This document shows positions 42,271-48,030 of a stretch of 48,030 nt of DNA, piece after piece. Every line of letters begins with the position of its first letter. Positions within the stretch are counted from its first letter, which is position 1. Under the pieces are notes generated by a model. It saw nothing but the letters and a program-made list of their open reading frames with translations. It made no database searches and had not been told where the DNA came from. The DNA is from an uncultured Clostridia bacterium (lineage in GTDB: Bacteria > Bacillota > Clostridia > Christensenellales > Borkfalkiaceae), in assembly GCA_944372525.1 (NCBI GenBank), contig CALVZL010000011.1:1-48030 (forward strand), read 5' to 3'. The translations under genes were made by a program, and so were the position numbers.

Positions 42271-43269
42271 CTATCCGGAAAAACCCCCGCGATCGAAAGA
42301 TTTTTCTTTATCGCGCAGGCTTTTTCGGCGCGCATAACAGACTACGGCAAACGAGATAAAAAATCCGAGAAGAAGCGCCGCCGCCGTCGCGACCCAATAC
42401 CAGGGATTTGCATACAGACCGGAAAGCGCGCTGCCCGCTTCCCGAATCGTCGACGCATAAACTGCGGGAATCGAGCCGATCAAAAAGCCCAGAATCGCGC
42501 AATAAGTTCCGCGCGGAAACTTCTTCAGCAAAAACTTCATCAGGACAGAGATCCCGAAAAATCCGAGCGCAACGCCAAGCGCAAAACATGCCGAAACCCC
42601 GACACAAAGCGCAACGCTGTCCCCGCGCAGCAGATGATCGACGATCATGGAGACAAGGGGATTATAGTATCCGAAGATCAGCAGCAGCATGGAGCCGGAA
42701 ATCCCGGGAATGACGAGCGCCGTGGCGCCCACCGCACCGACAAGGACGAGCAGCAAATATCCCGTCCAGTCAAGGGAGAACAGATCGACTTCCTCTCCGA
42801 GCGGCAGAAAGCACAGCGCGGCAGCCGCTGCCAGCGGCAGCGCGATCGCCAGCACATTGCCCGCAGAAGGTTTTCCCGTTATTTTCCCCGTAACCGAAGG
42901 AAGTCCCCCCAGAGAAAGCCCGACAAAAAGAGTGACCGTCGGAATGGGAAAATGATTCAGACCCCACTGAATGGGAAGGATCAGCAAAGCTATCCCCACC
43001 GCCATACCGAGCGCATAGGGCAACAAAAGGAATACGCTTTTGAAAAAATGGCGGAAAATATCGGCGATCGCCCCGACGATCTTCTCATAGATGCCGAGGA
43101 TCGCCGCAACCGATCCGCCGGAAAATCCGGGGATGATAAACGCCACGCCGATTGCAATTCCTCGCAAAACATCAGCGGAAAAAGACGCAAGCGTGGTCTT
43201 TTCTCTTTCCTGTGTTGTTTCCCCTTCCTGCGGGGACAGATCGGATGTGTTTCGCAATGAATGTTTCAT
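42271..43269 (-). CDS. DUF368 membrane protein (PopT-type, undecaprenyl-phosphate translocase family)
   Basis: 332 residues with eight or so hydrophobic segments and the family hallmarks GFSGGSVAAILGIYE and IPGISGSMLLLIFGYYNP, two related halves. DUF368 (PopT) proteins were recently reported to return undecaprenyl phosphate across the membrane. The N-terminus is charged. The start at 43269 has AGGA about 7 bases upstream. It lies after plsY, past a terminator-like hairpin, so its expression may be partly separate. Confidence 0.85.
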   Translation of the reverse strand: MKHSLRNTSDLSPQEGETTQEREKTTLASFSADVLRGIAIGVAFIIPGFSGGSVAAILGIYEKIVGAIADIFRHFFKSVFLLLPYALGMAVGIALLILPIQWGLNHFPIPTVTLFVGLSLGGLPSVTGKITGKPSAGNVLAIALPLAAAAALCFLPLGEEVDLFSLDWTGYLLLVLVGAVGATALVIPGISGSMLLLIFGYYNPLVSMIVDHLLRGDSVALCVGVSACFALGVALGFFGISVLMKFLLKKFPRGTYCAILGFLIGSIPAVYASTIREAGSALSGLYANPWYWVATAAALLLGFFISFAVVCYARRKSLRDKEKSFDRGGFSG

Positions 43270-43294
43270 ATATTATCCTATCGGCAGCAGACGC

Positions 43295-43322
43295 AAAAAA
43301 TACGACGGAAAAGCCGTATTTT
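43295..43322 (-). terminator. Terminator-like hairpin between plsY and the DUF368 gene
   Basis: Minus-strand arms AAAATACG / CGTATTTT around a 10-base loop, followed by T residues, 10 bases after the plsY stop. Confidence 0.6.
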
Positions 43323-43331
43323 TCGGTTTTG

Positions 43332-44069
43332 TCACATATTCCGCATCCCGCGGCGTCCTTTAGAAAGTTTTTTGACAGAAGTACGGTGTTCCTCGCCCGC
43401 AAACAGCCGCACCAGATTTTTCCGATGGGCGAACCAGGTGAGGAAGTTGAGCGCAAGCAACAGCATAAAGATCCAAATGACATAGACGTTGAACAGTTCC
43501 GCGGAATAGCGCACCCAAAAAATCGCTCCCTGCCAAAGGCTGAACCCCGTCACGCCCAACAGCGAACCGAGAGAACCAAGTTCCGTAAAGACGATAAACA
43601 ACAGCACGATCACGAGCCATCCCAACGCTACGGCGGCATACCAACCGGTTTCACAGGCAATTCCGAACCAAAACAATCCGAGCGTAGACGCGATCCCCTT
43701 TCCGCCGCGGAAACGCATCGTCACGGGCAGAATGTGACCGACAATGACGAAAACACCGCAAAAATAACGCGTTACATCCGAAACAACGACGTCTGTTCCC
43801 GCAAATACATAATCGCGGAACACGAAATAGCTGATGAGTGCGGGAACGCCGCCCTTGCAAGCGTCCAGAAGGAAATTCACAAGCCCGACTTTGAGTCCGA
43901 ATTCGCGGCTCATGTTCATGGTCCCGGGGTTTCCGCTCCCGATCTTGTGCGCATCTTTATGGTGGATCTTTGCGATGATCATGGCAAAGTTAAAGCAGCC
44001 GATCAAATAACAGACAACCGCCATGACCAAAAACCAATACCAATTTTCCGAAACGTAAAATTCTTTCAT
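43332..44069 (-). CDS. plsY: Acyl-phosphate glycerol-3-phosphate acyltransferase
   Basis: Membrane enzyme that acylates glycerol 3-phosphate from acyl phosphate, the first step of phospholipid synthesis. The 245-residue protein has about five membrane helices and the motifs GSGNPGTMN and RFRGGKGIAS. It is longer than the usual 200 because of a C-terminal charged tail. The ATG at 44069 has GGAGAGG 4 bases upstream. It follows der, a common pairing. Confidence 0.93.
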   Translation of the reverse strand: MKEFYVSENWYWFLVMAVVCYLIGCFNFAMIIAKIHHKDAHKIGSGNPGTMNMSREFGLKVGLVNFLLDACKGGVPALISYFVFRDYVFAGTDVVVSDVTRYFCGVFVIVGHILPVTMRFRGGKGIASTLGLFWFGIACETGWYAAVALGWLVIVLLFIVFTELGSLGSLLGVTGFSLWQGAIFWVRYSAELFNVYVIWIFMLLLALNFLTWFAHRKNLVRLFAGEEHRTSVKKLSKGRRGMRNM

Positions 44070-44100
44070 AACCTCTCCGCACACGCCATCTTACGGTGCC

Positions 44101-45414
44101 TTATTCGTCCTCCTTCTTGCTTCGGACCTGGATCCTGATCGGCGTTCCGGAAAAATCGTATGCCTGTCGGATCACATTTTCAAGATAACGCGCATAGGAG
44201 AAATGGAGAAGCGTCTCATCGTTGACCATCAGCAAAAAGAGCGGCGGCCGAACGGCAACCTGCGAAGCGTAATAGAGTTTGATCCTGCGGCCCTGATAGG
44301 AAGGCGGCTCCGCAATGCGCATCGCATCCATGAGCAGATCGTTGAGAGCGCCCGTCTGTACGCGGAAGGAAGCATGTTCATATGCCTCCCGTGCAAGCGC
44401 AAGCACTTTTTCGACGCGTTGTCCCGTCTTTGCGGAAATATAGACGGACTTAAAATAGTCCATGAACTTCAGTTCCTCGCGAAGCTTCTCCTCAAATTTT
44501 TCAACGGTATGCGTATCTTTCTCAACCGTATCCCACTTGTTCATCACAACGACGGAAGGCTTCCCCTCTTCATGGACAAAACCGATGATTTTGACATCCT
44601 GTTCGGTGATTCCCTCCTGCGCGTCTACGACGAGCAGCACGACATCGGCACGGCGCACGGCATCGAACGCGCGCAAGACGGAATAATATTCCACGTCGTC
44701 GCCGACCGAACGCTTTCTTCGGATGCCCGCAGTATCGATAATGGTATATTGCTTTCCGTCTCTTGTAAAAGGAGTGTCGATCGCATCGCGCGTAGTGCCC
44801 GCGATCGGGGTCACGATCGTACGTTCCTGTCCCAAAATCCTGTTGACGAGCGAACTCTTACCTGCATTCGGCTTCCCCACGACCGCGATCTTCAGCGAAC
44901 CGTCGTCCTCTTCGCTCCCGGAGGGAGAAAAATCCAAAAGCGCCGCATCCAGCACGTCCCCGATACCCCTTGCGTGTTCAGAAGAAACGCCGTACGGCTC
45001 TCCCAATCCGAGCGCGTAAAACTCAAAGAGCTTGTCCGGAGAATATTCGTCCACTTTGTTCACGACCAGCACGACGCGCTTCCTGCTTCGCCGCAGATAG
45101 TCGGCGACATCGTAATCTGCCGGAGTCAGCCCCTCTCTTGCATCCGTAAAAAACAAGATGACGTCTGCCGTCTCCACCGCGATCTTTGCCTGAAACGCGA
45201 TCTGTTTGAGCATCGCATCTTCGCTCTTGAGCTCAATCCCCCCCGTGTCGACGAGCGTAAACGCCCTTCCCTGCCATTCACAGGTACAGTAAACGCGGTC
45301 GCGCGTCACGCCCGGACGATTTTCCGTGATGGAGATCCTCCGTCCCGCAACTCTGTTAAAAAAAGTGCTCTTCCCCACGTTGGGGCGTCCCACAATCGCA
45401 ACAATCGGATTCAT
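44101..45414 (-). CDS. der: Ribosome-associated GTPase Der (EngA)
   Basis: Essential tandem-GTPase for large-subunit maturation. The 437 residues have two G domains (GRPNVGKSTFF at about residue 8 and GKPNAGKSSLV near 183), DTGGIELK and DTAGIRRKR switch regions, NKVDE and NKWDT specificity motifs, and a C-terminal KH-like domain. The -10 box lies only 9 bases before the ATG and no Shine-Dalgarno sequence is visible, so the mRNA is likely leaderless. Confidence 0.95.
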   Translation of the reverse strand: MNPIVAIVGRPNVGKSTFFNRVAGRRISITENRPGVTRDRVYCTCEWQGRAFTLVDTGGIELKSEDAMLKQIAFQAKIAVETADVILFFTDAREGLTPADYDVADYLRRSRKRVVLVVNKVDEYSPDKLFEFYALGLGEPYGVSSEHARGIGDVLDAALLDFSPSGSEEDDGSLKIAVVGKPNAGKSSLVNRILGQERTIVTPIAGTTRDAIDTPFTRDGKQYTIIDTAGIRRKRSVGDDVEYYSVLRAFDAVRRADVVLLVVDAQEGITEQDVKIIGFVHEEGKPSVVVMNKWDTVEKDTHTVEKFEEKLREELKFMDYFKSVYISAKTGQRVEKVLALAREAYEHASFRVQTGALNDLLMDAMRIAEPPSYQGRRIKLYYASQVAVRPPLFLLMVNDETLLHFSYARYLENVIRQAYDFSGTPIRIQVRSKKEDE

Positions 45415-45423
45415 AACAACTAC

Positions 45424-45452
45424 ATTATAAAAAATTTCCGCCCGTTTGTAAA
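45424..45452 (-). promoter_or_regulatory. Promoter of der, probably giving a leaderless mRNA
   Basis: Minus-strand TTTACA (45447-45452), 17-base spacer, TATAAT (45424-45429). The predicted start site falls within about 2-4 bases of the der ATG. Confidence 0.75.
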
Positions 45453-45534
45453 GAAAATTCGTTCGCTTTCCGTCATCTTCCCGCCCGGAAAATAAGACGG
45501 CACCCGCTCCGACTTCTTCCTGCCCTCTTTGCGC

Positions 45535-45581
45535 GCATCATGAAACGAAGGGGAAACGGTCTCCCCTTCGTTTCATGATGC
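45535..45581. repeat. 20-base perfect inverted repeat between der and the rubredoxin gene
   Basis: Arms 45535-45554 and 45562-45581 are exact complements with a 7-base loop, starting GCATCATGAAACGAAG. It directly follows the rubredoxin stop (minus strand). No T-run follows on that strand, and only TTT on the other, so it is atypical for a terminator. It may be an mRNA stabiliser, a remnant of a small mobile element, or an unusual terminator. Confidence 0.65.
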
Positions 45582-45582
45582 T

Positions 45583-45741
45583 TTACTCCTTCGAAAAATC
45601 TTCTTTGCCGACACCGCACAGCGGGCAAGTAAAATCGTCGGGAACATCCTCCCACTTCGTGCCCGGAGCGATTCCGTTATCGGGATCCCCGGCTGCCTCG
45701 TCGTACACATAGCCACAAACGGTGCATACATATTTAGCCAT
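45583..45741 (-). CDS. Rubredoxin
   Basis: 52-residue one-iron electron carrier. It has the two C-x2-C pairs ([11 protein letters not shown] and [13 protein letters not shown]) of a typical rubredoxin. The start at 45741 has CGGAGG 8 bases upstream. It lies 16 bases after the flavodiiron gene and likely supplies it with electrons. Confidence 0.95.
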   Translation of the reverse strand: MAKYVCTVCGYVYDEAAGDPDNGIAPGTKWEDVPDDFTCPLCGVGKEDFSKE

Positions 45742-45757
45742 AAACAAACCTCCGTTT

Positions 45758-46963
45758 TTATTCTTCTTTCCAATCGGCGGCGATCTTCTTTGCGAGCGCA
45801 CAAAGCAATTCCGCCTGTTCCTCCTTCACGGAGGAAAGGATCGTGATTTTTTCCCCGATCTGTCTCATGTTTTTCAGCGAAGAAAGACGTTCCTGCATGA
45901 GCGCACCCGCCTGAGGTGCCCAGCTCCCGTTCTCCACAAGCGCAAAGCCGCGGTTCTGGTAGTTGTGCGCGGCAAGATCGGAGAGGAAATTCTCCATCTT
46001 CACGAAGATTCCGTTGTTATAAGTCGCAGAAAGGAAAACGACATGAGAATAACGAAACGCCTCGGACAGCAGTTCGGAAACTTCCGTTACGGATACATCG
46101 TATACCTTGACGTTCGTCACCCCTTCCGCCGCGATCGCTCCGGCAAGAATCTCCGCCGCGTTTTGCGTGTGTCCGTATATCGTCCCATAAAAGACGGCGA
46201 CGCCCTTTTCCTCCGGTTCGTAAGCGCTCCAGGTCAAATATTTCTTCAAATACCATGCAATATCCTTTCTCCACACGGGACCATGCAGAGGACAGATCAT
46301 GGAAATCGGCAATCCCGCCGCCTTTTTCAGAACGCTTTGGACCTGCGCCCCGTATTTCCCGACAATATTAAAATAATATCTTCTCGCGTCGTCGAGAAAA
46401 TCCCGTTCAAAATGCACTTCATCCGCATAAATGCTTCCGCCGAGCGCCCCGAACGTCCCGAACGCATCTGCAGAAAAGAGCGTTCCCGTACTCTCATCGA
46501 AGGTCAGCAGCACCTCGGGCCAATGCACCATAGGCGCCGAAACAAAGCGAAGAAGATGCCTGCCCGTCTGAACGGTCTCTCCTTCTTTGACAACGCGTAC
46601 GGCAACGTCGATTCCCGCGAAAAAATTGGCGATCATCTGCGAGGCTTTCATGCTCGCGAGCACCGTGACATTCGGATACCGTTCGGTCAAACGCAGCAGG
46701 CTTGCCGCATGATCCGGTTCCATGTGGTGGACGACGACATAGTCGAGCGCCCTTTCTCCCAACGCAAAGGCGAGATTTTCAAAAAACAATTCGCCGACGG
46801 ACAAATCCACGGTATCGAACAGCACCGTTTTCTCGTCTTTCAGCAAATAAGAATTATAAGAAACGCCGCGCGGAACGGGATAGACGTTCTCAAACAACGC
46901 GATCCTGCGATCGCTCCCTCCGATGTAACAGAGATCTTCCGTGATCTGAACGCAATTGTGCAT
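45758..46963 (-). CDS. Flavodiiron protein (FprA family)
   Basis: Reduces oxygen to water or nitric oxide to nitrous oxide in anaerobes. The 401 residues have a beta-lactamase-like diiron domain with [12 protein letters not shown] of MVHWPE, D of FSADAFG and H of PLHGPVW, then a flavodoxin domain ([16 protein letters not shown]). The start at 46963 has CGGAGG 5 bases upstream. Operon with rubredoxin; promoter at 46995-47023. Confidence 0.93.
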   Translation of the reverse strand: MHNCVQITEDLCYIGGSDRRIALFENVYPVPRGVSYNSYLLKDEKTVLFDTVDLSVGELFFENLAFALGERALDYVVVHHMEPDHAASLLRLTERYPNVTVLASMKASQMIANFFAGIDVAVRVVKEGETVQTGRHLLRFVSAPMVHWPEVLLTFDESTGTLFSADAFGTFGALGGSIYADEVHFERDFLDDARRYYFNIVGKYGAQVQSVLKKAAGLPISMICPLHGPVWRKDIAWYLKKYLTWSAYEPEEKGVAVFYGTIYGHTQNAAEILAGAIAAEGVTNVKVYDVSVTEVSELLSEAFRYSHVVFLSATYNNGIFVKMENFLSDLAAHNYQNRGFALVENGSWAPQAGALMQERLSSLKNMRQIGEKITILSSVKEEQAELLCALAKKIAADWKEE

Positions 46964-46994
46964 AGTGCCTCCGATTAGTCATTCATTCTTCCCG

Positions 46995-47023
46995 ATTATA
47001 GCACATTTCAAACAGGATTGCAA
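46995..47023 (-). promoter_or_regulatory. Promoter of the flavodiiron-rubredoxin operon
   Basis: Minus-strand TTGCAA (47018-47023), 17-base spacer, TATAAT (46995-47000). Confidence 0.75.
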
Positions 47024-47121
47024 GCCCCCTTGCAAATTCTGCACTGTTTTTCTCGCTTTTCTTTCAACAAAATCGGAACAAATCGGCGCCCTGAAGAAAA
47101 GAGATTTCCGTCCGTTTTGAC

Positions 47122-47150
47122 TTGACCGAAGCAAAGCTATGCGTTAAAAT
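47122..47150 (+). promoter_or_regulatory. Promoter of tcdA
   Basis: Plus-strand TTGACC (47122-47127), 17-base spacer, TAAAAT (47145-47150), about 25 bases before the tcdA start. Confidence 0.7.
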
Positions 47151-47175
47151 AAAAGAAAACGACACGAGGAATGTT

Positions 47176-47904
47176 ATGGACGACCGGCTGAAAAGAATGC
47201 AGCCGCTGTTCTGCGCAGCGGCAATACAACGGCTGAAGCAAGCGCGCATTGCGCTGTTCGGATTGGGCGGCGTAGGCGGATACGCCCTTGAAGCGCTCGC
47301 GCGCAGCGGTGTCGGCTCGCTCGACCTCATTGACGGGGACACCGTCTCCCTCACCGATTTCAACCGACAGCTTCTCGCCGTACAGACGTCGATCGGAAAG
47401 AAAAAGACCGATGCCGCCCGGGAGCGCGTTCTCTCGATCAATCCGAACGCGACCGTCAACGTCTACCCCTTTTTCTATCTGCCGGAACGGGAGGAGGAAA
47501 TTGATTTTTCCCGATTTGACTATGTCCTCGACGCGATCGATTCCGTAACCGGAAAGATCCTGATCGCCGTCCGCGCACAAAGAGCGGGCGTACCCGTCAT
47601 TTCCTGCATGGGAACGGGAAACAAACTCGACCCTACCCGATTTCAGGTGACCGATCTGACAAAGACCTCCGTCTGTCCGCTTGCTCGCGTCATGCGACGA
47701 GAGCTGAAAAAACGCGGGATAGAACACCTCAAAGTCGTCTGTTCCGATGAGCCGCCCCTTGTCTCCGCGCAGAGCGACAAAGAGGAATGCGGCAGATCTG
47801 TTCCCGCGAGCGCCGCATTCGTCCCCTCCGTCGCGGGACTTCTGATGGCAGGAGAGGCAATCAAAGATCTGACCGGAGTTCTACGTCAAACAAATTCTCC
47901 CTGA
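47176..47904 (+). CDS. tcdA: tRNA threonylcarbamoyladenosine dehydratase
   Basis: E1-like enzyme that cyclises t6A to ct6A in tRNA anticodon loops. The 242-residue protein has the nucleotide-binding GLGGVGGYALEALARSGV, DGDTVSLTDFNRQLLA, and DAIDSVTGK near the middle. The start at 47176 has GAGGAA upstream; a longer frame from 47122 begins inside the promoter. The final TGA is the last base triplet before the element end at 47905, so the C-terminus may be natural or trimmed by the insertion. Confidence 0.93.
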   Translation: MDDRLKRMQPLFCAAAIQRLKQARIALFGLGGVGGYALEALARSGVGSLDLIDGDTVSLTDFNRQLLAVQTSIGKKKTDAARERVLSINPNATVNVYPFFYLPEREEEIDFSRFDYVLDAIDSVTGKILIAVRAQRAGVPVISCMGTGNKLDPTRFQVTDLTKTSVCPLARVMRRELKKRGIEHLKVVCSDEPPLVSAQSDKEECGRSVPASAAFVPSVAGLLMAGEAIKDLTGVLRQTNSP

Positions 47905-48030
47905 GATGAATTGTCAAATCAAGTGCAACACAAAGAGAGATTTTCAATGAACAAATCTTGTGGTGTATGGTAATGCAAAACTTTCTTAGGCCTGGCGTTA
48001 ATTAACGCCAGGTTCTTTTTTAATGTTGCG
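47905..48030 (+). mobile_element. Terminal region of an insertion-sequence-like element (right copy)
   Basis: Inverted counterpart of bases 2-127. It begins GATGAATTGTCAAATCAAGT, the presumed terminal inverted repeat, directly after the tcdA stop. The rest of the element lies beyond the contig edge. Confidence 0.6.
47991..48022 (+). terminator. Rho-independent terminator inside the right element end
   Basis: CCTGGCGTTAATTAACGCCAGG is perfectly palindromic and is followed by TTCTTTTTT. It would end tcdA transcription and keep it out of the element. Confidence 0.65.

Noticed and set aside
42217..43260. 347-codon plus-strand frame opposite the DUF368 gene
   Set aside because: Highly basic, repetitive in codon bias and antisense to a clear membrane-protein gene.
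1..48030. CRISPR array, tRNA or rRNA genes
   Set aside because: No regularly spaced repeats and no cloverleaf or rRNA-like segments were found by eye; a tRNA scan would settle this.

Overview
The window looks like a chromosomal contig from an anaerobic, low- to mid-GC member of the Bacillota, most likely Clostridia. The evidence is the uninterrupted S10-spc-alpha ribosomal gene order, a zinc-type S14, a zinc-lid adenylate kinase, PlsY, a DivIVA-like protein, an ECF-type folate S component under a THF riboswitch, an NfnAB transhydrogenase pair, and a rubredoxin/flavodiiron pair. A lineage near the uncultured Christensenellales-type Clostridia would fit (L17 with an internal insertion, L5 and L24 with tails), but that is a guess from memory. 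I see no tRNA, rRNA, CRISPR array, prophage or complete transposase gene.

Layout. Bases 2-127 and 47905-48030 are inverted copies (about 104 of 126 bases identical by my count) of one end of an insertion-sequence-like element, so the contig probably stops inside two such elements. From 391 to 18562, on the minus strand, lie helD and a complete ribosomal superoperon from rpsJ to rplQ, including secY, adk, map, infA, rpmJ and rpoA. An extra promoter and structured leader precede rpsM, and a leader with a possible attenuator precedes rpsJ. From 18889 to 24360, on the minus strand, lie an envelope operon (lgt, pncB, a divIVA-like gene, lspA, an rluD-type synthase) and a folT-like gene under a tetrahydrofolate riboswitch. 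From 24426 to 25483 is a DUF421/DUF4363 pair. From 25867 to 30466 are nfnB/nfnA, a degV gene and an iron alcohol dehydrogenase.

From 30641 to 36108 the window is more accessory: a lone PTS EIIC-like permease behind a terminator-containing leader, an ECF sigma factor with an RsgI-like membrane anti-sigma factor and a lipoprotein carrying the same kind of domain, and a frameshifted P-loop kinase-like gene. From 36213 to 39621 are an ABC uptake operon headed by a TM1266-family regulator behind a structured leader, and a divergent His/Pro-rich lipoprotein. From 39723 to 47904 are phosphoketolase, der-plsY-DUF368, flavodiiron protein with rubredoxin, and tcdA.

The genes that most deserve attention are the sigma/RsgI-like/lipoprotein cluster, in which a 30-base motif is repeated before the sigma gene and before the lipoprotein gene, and the two unassigned 5' leaders (before the EIIC gene and before the TM1266 gene). 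Their regulatory roles are inferred from sequence alone. Strong promoters of the TTGACA-17-TATAAT type precede most operons.
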